Positions 1-9,001 of a stretch of 33,425 bases of DNA are shown here, one piece after another (the first letter of the stretch is position 1; each line of letters begins with the position of its first letter). Source of the DNA: Candidatus Fibrimonas termitidis (GTDB lineage: Bacteria > Fibrobacterota > Fibrobacteria > Fibrobacterales > Fibrobacteraceae). The notes below the pieces were generated by a model. That model saw only the letters and a list, made by a program, of their open reading frames with translations, searched no databases and was not told the origin of the DNA. The translations under genes were made by a program, and so were the position numbers. The DNA is taken from contig LIUG01000007.1 of assembly GCA_001462245.1 (NCBI GenBank), positions 3,838 to 37,262 of the forward strand. Direction: 5' to 3'.

Positions 1-865
1 GGTGGACGAATCAATCCCTTTGAGCGTAGGCAGTAATCAAGAATTTGAAGCCATATACACCACCCACGACGGCAAAACAATCCGTGGCACCGTTGTAGTA
101 AATATTAGCGCAGAAGAACAGAGAGAACAAAGCAGCTATGCAATAGTTTTGACTGCCATAAATAATACGGAAAACATCTACATTGAAAAAGAGGAACAGC
201 TCAGCACTGCAAACAAAGCCTTCTTCACCGCAAGCACAGCCGCTTGCAAAATGGCAGAAGCGGAAATTCGAATCACAATCACAGACCCAAGCGTAGAACT
301 GAAAATAGATGGCAAAACTCCAGACAACGAAATAGATGACAACAACTTAACCAACTACAATATACCCTTGGAACTCAACCCCGGTTTTGATACCCTCGTT
401 TATAATCTTAGCAAAGAAGGCAACACATTCCGGCAAGACACTGCCATAATATCCAGCCCCATTCCTTTTGACAGAATAATCAAGCAAAAATGGGGTTTGC
501 TGATAGTGAACAGCGACCCAGCAAGCAATGGAGGTTACAAAATAGCCGAGTACAACTGGTTCAAAAACGGTGAGGAAATAGGCGTTACCATCCCCTACTA
601 CAACCTAGACCGCCTAACTCCCGCCGAAAGACGCAACCCAGAGCTTTTGTTCAAAGTTGAACTTAAAACCCAAGAAAATATATCGCTCAACACCTGCGAA
701 GGCAGCCCCACAGCCACGCCCCAAACGGAACGGCAGTCCGCCTACAAAAAACAAGTCCTTGGCATAAACGGCAAAACGGCTACCGGCAAAGCATACAACA
801 TAAGAGGTAAACTTTCAACCAACAGCGTCTCCCCAGGCGTTTACATAGTAGAGGAAAAACAATGA
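1..865 (+). CDS. 3' end of a secreted/surface protein gene (5' truncated by window edge)
   Basis: The frame is open from the window edge, so the real start lies outside; the GTG at position 2 is just the first in-frame codon. The visible 287 residues are Asn/Thr-rich with no membrane segment, as expected for beta-rich extracellular domains. A segment around residues 165-195 (NSDPASNGGYKIAEYNWFKN) resembles repeat modules of large Bacteroidota/Fibrobacterota surface proteins. The last 25 residues (AYNIRGK, then SPGVYIVEEK) resemble a type A type-IX-secretion C-terminal sorting domain, with the hallmark GVYIV strand close to the end. The stop overlaps the next gene's start as ATGA (862-865), so the two are translationally coupled. 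Inferred role: exported surface or adhesin-like protein; substrate unknown. Confidence 0.6.
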   Translation, partial: VDESIPLSVGSNQEFEAIYTTHDGKTIRGTVVVNISAEEQREQSSYAIVLTAINNTENIYIEKEEQLSTANKAFFTASTAACKMAEAEIRITITDPSVELKIDGKTPDNEIDDNNLTNYNIPLELNPGFDTLVYNLSKEGNTFRQDTAIISSPIPFDRIIKQKWGLLIVNSDPASNGGYKIAEYNWFKNGEEIGVTIPYYNLDRLTPAERRNPELLFKVELKTQENISLNTCEGSPTATPQTERQSAYKKQVLGINGKTATGKAYNIRGKLSTNSVSPGVYIVEEKQ

Positions 866-2277
866 AAGACATCAATATAGGCGTAAAACTCCAACTCGCC
901 TTTTTGCTAACATCGATGATGGCACTCACTCTCGGCATATTTGAGAGGCTCATAATAGATGAGTTCTCGAAAAGATACGAGGAAACATACAGCACCGTCA
1001 TAACCCCTTTGTCTGCAAATGCAACGGCACAGTTGAAGGACTTGGCGGCAAAGCAAAAAACGGCTTACGAAGAATTCGCCAGAAAAAGCAAAAACAACTC
1101 CATCATGCTCAACGTGGCGATATTTATGCTTGCTAGTGCGATAGGCGTCACCATAAAAATGTCCATAACCAAGCCACTCGGCAAAATAGTCGAAACCTTT
1201 AAGCGAGGTAAAGACGGTGATATGCGTGCTCGCACAGGTCTTGATCAAAAAGACGAAATCGGCGTAGTTGCTAATTCGGTTGACTCCTTCTTTGAAGAGA
1301 TGCAGAAAATTATCAAAAGCATACACCTTAACTCAGACACGCTCACAAAATCAAGCGAAAAACTCTCCGGCGTGAGCCGCCAACTAGCGAGTGGGGCAGA
1401 GGAAACCGCTGCCCAAAGCAACACGGTTGCAGGCACTACCGAGCAAATGGCAACAAATATAAAAGCGATGGCAAAGGGTGCGGAGCAAGCATCGGTAAAC
1501 GCAGACGAGGTAGCCACCGTAGCGGAAAAGATGAGCATGAACATGAACACCATCGCCGCCGCCATAGAGGAGATGAGTGCAAGCATAAGCCAGATAGCGG
1601 GCAATACGAGCGAAGTGAGCAAGGTAGCTGTGGAAGCTACCGGCAAGGCTGGAGACGCTACCGATGTTATGAATAAACTTGGGGCTGCGGCAAAGGAAAT
1701 AGGGCAGGTCACCCATATGATAAAAAGGGTAGCGGAGAAAACCAATCTTTTGGCATTGAACGCAACAATTGAAGCATCCACCGCCGGAGCGGCCGGCAAG
1801 GGTTTTGCCGTTGTGGCGGAGGAAATCAAGGCATTGGCTAACCAAAGCGCTAAAAGCGCAGACGATATAACTCGCCGCATAGAAGGTATACAAACCAGCA
1901 CAAACAACGCCGTGGATGTAATCCGCAAGGTCTCGGAAATAATAACCAGAATGAGCGAATCCGTGAAAGACATAGAAGGCTACGCCAACCAGCAGACTAT
2001 TGCGAGCAACGAGATAGCGAGCAATGTTGCACAAGCGAACAGCGGAGCCAAACGTGTAGCCGATGCCATAGTTGAGGTAGCGAAAGGCACAAACGAGGTA
2101 AGCCACAACGCAAGCGAGGCGGCAAATGGTGCAAGCAATGTAAACGGCAATGTGGCGAGCATGAACAATGCGGCAAAAGAAAGCGCCCAAGGCGCAACAC
2201 AGGTAAACCAAAGCTCAAACGATTTATCCAAAATCGCAAGCGAATTGAGGCAGACTGTTAGTTTGTTTAAGGTGTAG
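862..2277 (+). CDS. methyl-accepting chemotaxis protein
   Basis: This 471-residue transmembrane chemoreceptor would signal to CheA/CheW. A first membrane helix lies near residues 9-28, a short, mostly helical periplasmic loop of about 50 residues follows, and a second helix lies near residues 79-97. A HAMP domain spans about 97-150 (ITKPLGKI at its start, DEIG near its end). The rest is the long Ala/Ser/Glu-rich coiled-coil signalling domain. Its hairpin tip at about residues 293-327 reads KTNLLALNATIEA followed by GKGFAVVAEEIKALA. The usual ARAGE of the tip is STAGA here, a variant known in many MCPs. The sensor loop is too small for a Cache or four-helix domain, so it may sense through a partner protein or the membrane. 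The start overlaps the preceding gene by 4 bp. Confidence 0.95.
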   Translation: MKDINIGVKLQLAFLLTSMMALTLGIFERLIIDEFSKRYEETYSTVITPLSANATAQLKDLAAKQKTAYEEFARKSKNNSIMLNVAIFMLASAIGVTIKMSITKPLGKIVETFKRGKDGDMRARTGLDQKDEIGVVANSVDSFFEEMQKIIKSIHLNSDTLTKSSEKLSGVSRQLASGAEETAAQSNTVAGTTEQMATNIKAMAKGAEQASVNADEVATVAEKMSMNMNTIAAAIEEMSASISQIAGNTSEVSKVAVEATGKAGDATDVMNKLGAAAKEIGQVTHMIKRVAEKTNLLALNATIEASTAGAAGKGFAVVAEEIKALANQSAKSADDITRRIEGIQTSTNNAVDVIRKVSEIITRMSESVKDIEGYANQQTIASNEIASNVAQANSGAKRVADAIVEVAKGTNEVSHNASEAANGASNVNGNVASMNNAAKESAQGATQVNQSSNDLSKIASELRQTVSLFKV

Positions 2278-2279
2278 TT

Positions 2280-3122
2280 TTGTTTAAACTCTCAACTCTA
2301 ATTATAATCCTCTCCACCACCGCCTTCGCCCTCGATTCGGAATTTGACGTGCACTATCGCTTTGGCATTTCCGACCTTTCCCTTAGCCACACGCCCGGCA
2401 TATCCTTTGCCGTCTATCCTTGGAAAAATTTCGGCTTTGCATCCGGGCTGGATTACTCGATGAGGAAAAAAACAAATACAGGCGAAAATGTGGAAGTGAA
2501 CAAAATTATTACGGATCTTTCCGGGGATGAGATTATATTCAAATACAGCATAGATAAATACAAGGAAGAATTGCAGGCGAACACATTTCAAATTCCAATT
2601 CTCCTCAAACTACGCTGGGATTATTTCTACATAGCCGCCGGAATAAAAATCGGGCTTCCTCAAAGCATGGAGGCAAAATTCAGCTACGATAATTTGGTGA
2701 CGGAGGGGTGTGTCTATGGGGTGTGCATAGATGACCTCCCCTATATGGGCTTCGGAGTGCATGAAGATAGTTCAATCACCACAAAGATAACATTGAAAAC
2801 CTTGTATATGCTCACAGCGGAAAGCGGAATAAGGATAAAATTCAGTGAAAGCATAGCCCTAGTCCTCGGAGCTTATGCGGACTATTCCCTAAACCGTGGC
2901 TTCAAGAGGGATTTACCTGAAGGCGTGGAATGGATTGAATCCAAAGAAGAAGAAAACAAAGCGACCATAAAAGTGAACGATAGCTGGAAATCGTGGAAAC
3001 CTTGGAGCGTGGGCGGAGATGCCAGAATTGCCTATTCAACTTCAAGTTCAAGCACTATGATAACAGCGGGAATAAGCATTTTGGTTTTTGACTTAATTGT
3101 GGCATTTATGATGTTCAGGTAA
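2280..3122 (+). CDS. outer-membrane beta-barrel protein (porin-like family)
   Basis: This 280-residue protein starts at a TTG, 2 bases after the receptor stop, with AAGGTG 5 bases upstream as ribosome-binding site. Residues 1-17 form a clear signal peptide (hydrophobic LIIIL core, cleavage near AFA-LD). The mature part alternates hydrophobic and polar residues in short amphipathic strands rich in Tyr, Gly and Phe (for example SFAVYPWKNFGFASGLDY and LVLGAYADYSL), typical of outer-membrane barrels of the OmpA/OprF-like 'outer membrane beta-barrel' families. There is no OmpA peptidoglycan-binding domain. It lies in an apparent operon with the chemoreceptor upstream and the composite membrane protein 6 bases downstream. 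Ligand or transport role cannot be read from the sequence. Confidence 0.7.
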   Translation: MFKLSTLIIILSTTAFALDSEFDVHYRFGISDLSLSHTPGISFAVYPWKNFGFASGLDYSMRKKTNTGENVEVNKIITDLSGDEIIFKYSIDKYKEELQANTFQIPILLKLRWDYFYIAAGIKIGLPQSMEAKFSYDNLVTEGCVYGVCIDDLPYMGFGVHEDSSITTKITLKTLYMLTAESGIRIKFSESIALVLGAYADYSLNRGFKRDLPEGVEWIESKEEENKATIKVNDSWKSWKPWSVGGDARIAYSTSSSSTMITAGISILVFDLIVAFMMFR

Positions 3123-3128
3123 GCGCAT

Positions 3129-4595
3129 ATGACAATAATAGATAAAATAATAATAGATAAGATAATAGAAGATACGAAGAGAGACATAACAAGAATGCTC
3201 AGGGAGGCACGTTTTGTTGAGATAACAGGCAGAATCGGCTTTATCTGCACGATGGGTTCGCTCGCAATCATAAGCGTAGTAGCGATTTGCGCCGTTCTTA
3301 CCCGTTTCTTGCAAATGGAGCATATAGTTTTTTCCGTAATTTTGAATTACGGTCCCGGCATAGCCTCCGCATTCGGCACGGTCTCGTCAACGGTCACATA
3401 TTACGGCTGGTTTCGCATTTTGCGTGGGAAAAAGAAACTCAATGCAAAGGAAGAAGGCAAGAGCGAAGCACAGAACCAGTTGGGAGAATTGATTCAATCC
3501 CTGCCGGATATGCTCGGCTCTTTTGCCGGTGGCTGTTTCTCGCAAGCATCCACAGCGGTTCTGGGCGTATCTATTGCCGTGAGTACGGTGGCTTATGTCC
3601 CGGCGGTAAACGAAGCATTCAACGATGCGGTGAACAAAGCTGAACGAGCAGTAGTTCGCACAATAAAGCAGGATAAGGAAGAGCAAATAGAAGAAAAAAA
3701 GGAAATAATAGAGGATATTGAAGAAATAACAGAAGAAATAATAGAAGAAGTGAAAAAGCAGCACATAGTCGGTAAACTGAATTTGAAAGATGGAGCGGGC
3801 GAAAAGGAAAAAGCGGTAGTGGAACTTATGTCCGGCAATGAGGTTAGGGATTGGGTTTTTGCAGACGACGAAGGAAACTACGATTTTTATGTAGTTCCCG
3901 GCGATTATACGGTGAGAGTACAGTTGTACGGCTACGAAACCGTTTATAGCGCACCTTTTGAATTAGGCAACAAAGAGATTCTTCTATCCGAAATAACCAT
4001 AAAACCAATAGACGAAAAAAAGCCCGCAAAAACAAAACCCGTAGAAAAACTTGCGGTTCCCGTTCAGCCAACCCCTTTAATCCAACCAAAACCCAAACCG
4101 CCAACGGAAATGCCTCTCCCTCCCGTTCCCCCGCCCCCACCTTCAAGGCAACGGCTGCAAGAACCCGCTCCGCCAAAAGCGGAAGCGTCCAAATCAGGTT
4201 TCTTTGCCGGAGCTGGCTCCGAACTGAACAACAACTCCGCTAACAAAGGTTCAACGGCAATGGGCGGAAATTTAATCCTGGGCTACGACTTAAATAGAAG
4301 TTTCGCCCTTGGTTTAAACACTGTTTACAGCCATGACATGAACACCGTAAGCACCTTGGAATCCATGGTGATGTTCCGTTACTATCTGCCTGTGACGAGT
4401 TCTTTTTTACAAGCCGAAGCAGGTGGTGCCTTATCCGCAATGGAAGGCAAAAACTCTACCGTTCCATTGGGGGGCTTAACAGCGGGTTTACGCCTTGATA
4501 TGGACAAAAGCTGGTACCTGGAACCAACGATAAGAGGCGGTTACCCCTTTATATGGGGTACCGGAGTCACGCTTGGGAAAAAATTTGGACGATAG
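3129..4595 (+). CDS. composite envelope protein: N-terminal TM helices, carboxypeptidase-regulatory-like domain, Pro-rich linker, barrel-like C-terminus
   Basis: I do not recognise this 488-residue protein as a whole, but its layout is clear. Residues 36-61 and 64-96, and probably 121-160, are hydrophobic helices. Residues 172-208 are a Glu/Lys/Ile-rich predicted coiled coil. Residues 209-285 form a beta-sandwich of the carboxypeptidase-regulatory-like type (GKLNLKDG, then DDEGNYDFYVVPGDYTVRV). Residues 293-350 are rich in Pro, Lys and Gln with poly-Pro runs. Residues 353-488 look like amphipathic outer-membrane strands (GFFAGAGSEL, NLILGYDLNRSFALGLNTVY), ending in TLGKKFGR. The 5' codons form a short AT-rich repeat (about 3137-3175) encoding IIDKIIIDKII. 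It follows the barrel gene by 6 bases and converges on nifJ. Function is unknown; the order suggests a link between inner and outer membranes. Confidence 0.65.
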   Translation: MTIIDKIIIDKIIEDTKRDITRMLREARFVEITGRIGFICTMGSLAIISVVAICAVLTRFLQMEHIVFSVILNYGPGIASAFGTVSSTVTYYGWFRILRGKKKLNAKEEGKSEAQNQLGELIQSLPDMLGSFAGGCFSQASTAVLGVSIAVSTVAYVPAVNEAFNDAVNKAERAVVRTIKQDKEEQIEEKKEIIEDIEEITEEIIEEVKKQHIVGKLNLKDGAGEKEKAVVELMSGNEVRDWVFADDEGNYDFYVVPGDYTVRVQLYGYETVYSAPFELGNKEILLSEITIKPIDEKKPAKTKPVEKLAVPVQPTPLIQPKPKPPTEMPLPPVPPPPPSRQRLQEPAPPKAEASKSGFFAGAGSELNNNSANKGSTAMGGNLILGYDLNRSFALGLNTVYSHDMNTVSTLESMVMFRYYLPVTSSFLQAEAGGALSAMEGKNSTVPLGGLTAGLRLDMDKSWYLEPTIRGGYPFIWGTGVTLGKKFGR

Positions 4596-4599
4596 CGCC

Positions 4600-7500
4600 T
4601 TACTTCGCTAAATCCTCATACTGTTTCCACCGGGCGTCCACAAATTTTTGCAGCCTGTCTGCTAAGTCATTTGCGGCGGCGGGGTTGGAGGCGGTTAGCA
4701 TTTTGTAGCGGTTCTCGGTGTAAATGTAGTCCTTGACCGGTAAGGTAGGGGCCTTGGAATCCAAAACAAAGGGATTTTTGCCCTCGTCTATGTTCGCCGG
4801 AATGTAGCGAAGCAAAGGCCAGTAACCGCTCTCTACTGCCATTTTTTGCTGGCCCAGCATATAACGCATATCCTTTATGCCGTGCGAAATGCAAGGGGAG
4901 TAAGCGAGTATCAAAGAGGGGCCGTTGTGCGCTTCTGCTTCACGGAATACCTTGATTGTGTGCACATCGTTTGCACCAATGGCAACCTTGCCCACATATA
5001 CATTCTTGTAGCTCATGGCTATTAAACCGAGATCCTTTTTAGGCGCAGACTTACCGCTTGCTGCAAATTGCGCAACCGCCGCTAAGTTGGTGCTTTTGCT
5101 CGCTTGGCCGCCGGTATTGGAATATACCTCGGTATCCAAAACCAGAATATTCACATTCTCGCCGCTCGCAAGAACATGATCCAAACCGCCGTAGCCAATA
5201 TCATAGGCCCAGCCATCACCGCCCATTATCCACACGCTCTTTTGGACTAGGTAATCCGCTATGGAAAGCAATTTTGCGGCGGCAGGGGTTTTAACATTTT
5301 TCAAGATTTCCTTTAATTTTCCAACACTGGCTCTTTGCGTTGCAATGCCGGCTTCGTCAATTTGGCTTTGCTCTTTGAGAGCCTTTACAAGGTCTGCGGG
5401 AATTTCGCTGATTTGCCCTAAAAGGTCTTCGGCCTGTTTTGCGTGCTGGGTTATCGCGAGGCGCATACCCAAACCGAACTCCGCATTGTCTTCAAACAAG
5501 GAGTTGCTCCATGCCGGGCCTCTGCCGTCTTTATTCTTTGTCCAAGGGGTGGTGGGCAGGTTTCCGCCGTAAATTGAGGAACAGCCGGTTGCATTTGCCA
5601 CAACCATTCTGTCTCCGAACAACTGTGATGCCAAACGAACATATGGAGTTTCGCCGCAGCCTGTGCAAGCACCGCTGAACTCAAAGAGGGGTTCGAGCAA
5701 CATCGCATTTTTAACGAGTTTCGGGTCGATTTTGGAACGGTCTGCTTCGGGTATGTTAACGAAGAAATCCCACGCTTTGCTTTCCTGTTCGGCAATCTCA
5801 GTTTGGGTGGTCATATTGATGGATTTTTTATTCGGATCTGCTTTGTCTTTGGTTGGGCAGGCCTCAACGCAAACTCCGCAACCGGTACAATCATATGGGC
5901 TAGCCTGAACGCTGTATTTAATATCGCCTTCCAGTTTAAAGCCTTTGCCGGCCATGCTTCTGAAACCCTCCGGCGCACCGGACAGAGCAGAGGCATCGTA
6001 AGCCTTTGTGCGAATTGCGGCATGTGGGCAAACCATAGCGCATTTTCCGCACTGAATGCAAATGTCTGCGCTCCAAACAGGGATTTCCAAAGCCAAGTCG
6101 CGCTTCTCATATTTTGCGGTTGCGGTTGGGAAAGTGCCGTCCACAGGCATTGCAGAAACGGGCAGTTCATCGCCGTAGCCTTCAATAATTTTTGCTGTTA
6201 CACTGTTCAGGAATTTATCGTTTGTGCCGATTAAAGCGGGGCGGAAGGTTTTAGTTGCGGTTACCGAGCCGGGAATTTTAACCTCGTGCAAATTCGCAAG
6301 AGTTTTATCCACCGCCTCCCAGTTCTTTTTAACCACCTCTTCGCCTTTCTTCAAATAAGTTTTTTTAATGGAATCTTTAATATGACTTATAGCTTCGTCT
6401 TTTGGCAAAATACCCGATATTGCAAAGAAGCAGGTTTGCATAATGGTGTTTATGCGCCGCCCCATCCCTGTGTTATGCGCGACTTCATAGCCGTCTATAA
6501 CATAAACACGCAATTTTTTCTCTATAATCTGAGCCTGAACCTCTTTTGGGAAGGTATTCCACGCCTCATCTGCGGATGCTTTTGTGTTCAGCAGAAACAC
6601 TGCGCCCGGTTTTGCATAGCGGAGCATATTTATTTGGTCTAAATGAGGAGTGTGATGGCAAGCGACAAAATCCGCTTGGTTTAATTCTATTAAATACGGA
6701 GCGTGAATCGGTTCGTTGCCAAAACGCAGATGGCTGGTGGTGCCGCTGCCGCTCTTTTTGGAATCGTAAACAAAGTAAGCCTGCGTATAGTTGTCAGTGT
6801 ACTCGCCTATTATTTTGATGGAATTTTTGTTCGCTCCAACTGTGCCGTCTGCGCCGAGGCCGTAGAACATCGCTTGGAACAATTTCTTTTCCAAACGGAA
6901 GGATTTGTCTATTTCCAAGCTCGTGCCGCTTACATCGTCGTTTATGCCAACGGTGAAATGCTTTTTGCCGGTTGCGCTCGCCGCATTGTCTAAAACAGCT
7001 TTTACGCTTGCGGGTGTGAACTCTTTTGAAGCAAGGCCATAGCGACCTGCCAGTATTTTCGGAAGGGAAAGTTCGCCGTTCATCGCCGCTTCGGAAACAA
7101 CGGTAATAACGTCTTGGAACAAGGGTTCACCGGCTGAACCGGGTTCTTTGCATCTATCCATAACGGCTATATTTTTAACGGACTTAGGAAGAGTTGCCAA
7201 GAACTCTTTTGCCGGGAAAGGCCTGTACAAATGCACGTTGAGCATTCCGACTTTCTGCCCTTTGCTCACTAAAAGTTCAACCGTTTCACGCACGGTAGAG
7301 GCTCCCGAACCCATTATCACAATAACGGTTTCGGCATCGGCGGCACCTGTGTATTCGACTAGGCTGTACTTGCGCCCTGTGAGTTTGCCGAGTTTGTCCA
7401 TGTATTCCTGAACTATTGCAGGGGTGGCGGCATAGAACGGATTTACGGTTTCCCTGCCTTGAAAATAAACATCGGGGTTTTGGGCTGTGCCGCGAAGAAC

Positions 7501-8139
7501 GGGGGCATCGGGGGTCAAGGCTCTTTTGCGGTGCGCATCAATAAATTCATCGTTTATAATTTCTCTGATTGTTTCTGTGGGTAGCTCTTCTATTTTCATT
7601 ATTTCATTGGAAGTGCGCCAGCCATCGAAAAAGTGCAGGAACGGCACACGGGACTTTAAGGTTGCGGCATGGGCCACTAATGCAAGGTCATGGGCTTCTT
7701 GAACGCTTGAGCTTGCGAGCATTGCAAAACCGGTTTGCCTACATGTCATAACATCGGAGTGATCGCCAAAAATTGAAAGACCCTGCATTGCAAGGGCACG
7801 TGCGCTTACATGGAACACGGCGGGAGTGAGTTCACCCGCAATTTTGAACATATTGGGTATCATCAAAAGCAAGCCTTGGGAGGCTGTAAAGGTGGTAGTT
7901 AAGGCACCTGCCTGCAAGGAACCGTGAACCGCGCCGGCAGCTCCGCCTTCCGATTGCAACTCTATAACTCTGGGAACCTGCCCCCAGATGTTCTTTTTGC
8001 CCTGTGCGCTCCAGGCATCGCAAAGCTCGGCCATAGGAGTGGATGGGGTTATAGGGTAAATAGCAACAACTTCGCTAACCTTGTGCGCAACTCTTGCGGT
8101 CGCCTCGTTTCCGTCAACAGCAATCATGTTTTTTGACAT
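4600..8139 (-). CDS. nifJ: pyruvate:ferredoxin (flavodoxin) oxidoreductase
   Basis: This single-chain enzyme (1179 residues, the usual family length) oxidises pyruvate with CoA to acetyl-CoA and CO2 and reduces ferredoxin or flavodoxin. Domains run in the family order: N-terminal TPP/pyrimidine-binding domain (AIYPITPSTPMAE), domain II, gamma domain (FYGLGADGTVGANKNSIK), EKR-like region, two 4Fe-4S motifs (CIQCGKCAMVCP and CTGCGVCVEACP), and a C-terminal TPP-binding domain with CTGCGETP, GGDGWAYDIGYGG and the LDTEVYSNTGGQ motif. I place the start at 8139 because GGGAG lies 8 bases upstream and the protein then begins MSKNMIAVDGNEA, as relatives do; an open frame continues upstream to 8235. 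A TATATT box lies 29 bp upstream. The gene is monocistronic. Its electrons could serve an [FeFe]-hydrogenase (hydF in this window) or nitrogenase. Confidence 0.97.
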   Translation of the reverse strand: MSKNMIAVDGNEATARVAHKVSEVVAIYPITPSTPMAELCDAWSAQGKKNIWGQVPRVIELQSEGGAAGAVHGSLQAGALTTTFTASQGLLLMIPNMFKIAGELTPAVFHVSARALAMQGLSIFGDHSDVMTCRQTGFAMLASSSVQEAHDLALVAHAATLKSRVPFLHFFDGWRTSNEIMKIEELPTETIREIINDEFIDAHRKRALTPDAPVLRGTAQNPDVYFQGRETVNPFYAATPAIVQEYMDKLGKLTGRKYSLVEYTGAADAETVIVIMGSGASTVRETVELLVSKGQKVGMLNVHLYRPFPAKEFLATLPKSVKNIAVMDRCKEPGSAGEPLFQDVITVVSEAAMNGELSLPKILAGRYGLASKEFTPASVKAVLDNAASATGKKHFTVGINDDVSGTSLEIDKSFRLEKKLFQAMFYGLGADGTVGANKNSIKIIGEYTDNYTQAYFVYDSKKSGSGTTSHLRFGNEPIHAPYLIELNQADFVACHHTPHLDQINMLRYAKPGAVFLLNTKASADEAWNTFPKEVQAQIIEKKLRVYVIDGYEVAHNTGMGRRINTIMQTCFFAISGILPKDEAISHIKDSIKKTYLKKGEEVVKKNWEAVDKTLANLHEVKIPGSVTATKTFRPALIGTNDKFLNSVTAKIIEGYGDELPVSAMPVDGTFPTATAKYEKRDLALEIPVWSADICIQCGKCAMVCPHAAIRTKAYDASALSGAPEGFRSMAGKGFKLEGDIKYSVQASPYDCTGCGVCVEACPTKDKADPNKKSINMTTQTEIAEQESKAWDFFVNIPEADRSKIDPKLVKNAMLLEPLFEFSGACTGCGETPYVRLASQLFGDRMVVANATGCSSIYGGNLPTTPWTKNKDGRGPAWSNSLFEDNAEFGLGMRLAITQHAKQAEDLLGQISEIPADLVKALKEQSQIDEAGIATQRASVGKLKEILKNVKTPAAAKLLSIADYLVQKSVWIMGGDGWAYDIGYGGLDHVLASGENVNILVLDTEVYSNTGGQASKSTNLAAVAQFAASGKSAPKKDLGLIAMSYKNVYVGKVAIGANDVHTIKVFREAEAHNGPSLILAYSPCISHGIKDMRYMLGQQKMAVESGYWPLLRYIPANIDEGKNPFVLDSKAPTLPVKDYIYTENRYKMLTASNPAAANDLADRLQKFVDARWKQYEDLAK

Positions 8140-8168
8140 AGGATCTCCCGATTGAAAATAGTAGGTAG

Positions 8169-8179
8169 AATATAGTAAA
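8169..8179 (-). promoter_or_regulatory. nifJ promoter -10 box
   Basis: Read on the minus strand this is TTTACTATATT, with TATATT 29 bp upstream of the nifJ ATG. It matches the box found in front of at least seven other genes here. No good TTGACA lies at 16-18 bp upstream. Confidence 0.6.
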
Positions 8180-8221
8180 AAATGCCAAATACACCCTTTA
8201 TTTTCTAATTTTTGCATTTCC

Positions 8222-9001
8222 TTGGAGGTAGGCATTTTTATCCCCTTCTTTTACATCCTGGCGATGAGCCTTGTTGTTTTCTATGCGTGGAATGAACAGC
8301 GTATTGTTCGCCAGGGCGGAGACGGCCCGCTTTACCGCAACTTGATGGACGGGGAGGCTTTGATTAAACGGGGGGATTCTGAAACTTGGTATCGCTTTAG
8401 CCAAACTCCTTTGCGGGTTCGCAATTCGCTTTTGCCGGATTTGCCTAAGCGGGCTTTTTTATCGCCGTGGGGCAATGAGGCGGAAGAATTCACTATCAAA
8501 ATTCCAGTGAATTTGAATGAAGAAGCTATCACCTTTTTAAATGACAATCCTTCTGTTTTGCCGGGGGTTTTTCTTGGATATATCGGGGAAAACTGGGAGA
8601 TATTTTTTAACGGAATTCCTGTTCGCTCGGAAATTCATTTGAACGAGAGAGGCAAGATGACGGAAAAACGCACATGGAGAAGCGTTTATTTTCCGATAGA
8701 CCGTTCTTGTGTTGTTTTGGGAACCAATATCCTCACACTGCGGATTATAGGCGACCCTGCGTATCTGATTACCGGGCTTTCATATGATGCACCGCATTAT
8801 TTTGACGATTACAGCCTCATCGAGGTACGGCAGCACAAGTTTCCGTTTATCGCTCTGTGCGGAATATTCGGCTTTACCGGCATTTATTATTTGGCGATCT
8901 TCCTTTTATTACGAAGAAAACGCGAGGTTTTTAACCTCTATTTCAGCATCTTCTCAATTCTGCTGTGCGTGTATGTTGCGAAGTTTTACCTCTGTAAGTG
9001 A
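8222..9001 (+). pseudogene. 7TMR-DISM-type membrane sensor, N-terminal fragment
   Basis: The 259-residue frame starts at a TTG; the exact start is uncertain, since GGAGG lies just inside it. Residues 5-21 form a membrane or signal helix. Residues 40-195 form an extracytoplasmic beta-rich domain of the 7TMR-DISM extracellular type (VFLGYIGENWEIFFNGIPV, then VLGTNILTLRIIGDPAYLITG). Two transmembrane helices follow (FPFIALCGIFGFTGIYYLAIFLLL and the NLYFSIFSILLCVYV helix). The frame stops there, where seven helices plus a cytoplasmic output domain are expected. From about 8973 the DNA instead continues in another frame as an MACPF gene. A REC-LuxR tail of the kind such sensors can carry appears at 10207-10533. 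This is therefore read as the 5' part of a broken sensor gene. Confidence 0.65.

Noticed and set aside
1245-2211. Long antisense frames within the chemoreceptor gene
   Set aside because: They are produced by the repetitive Ala/Ser/Glu codons of the coiled-coil domain; translations are low-complexity.
4593-4610. TAGCG...CGCTA stem between the convergent envelope gene and nifJ
   Set aside because: Only 5 bp, without T-runs on either side; too weak to call a terminator.
8140-8235. N-terminal extension of nifJ by 32 residues
   Set aside because: It contains the promoter box, and the family start with GGGAG is at 8139.
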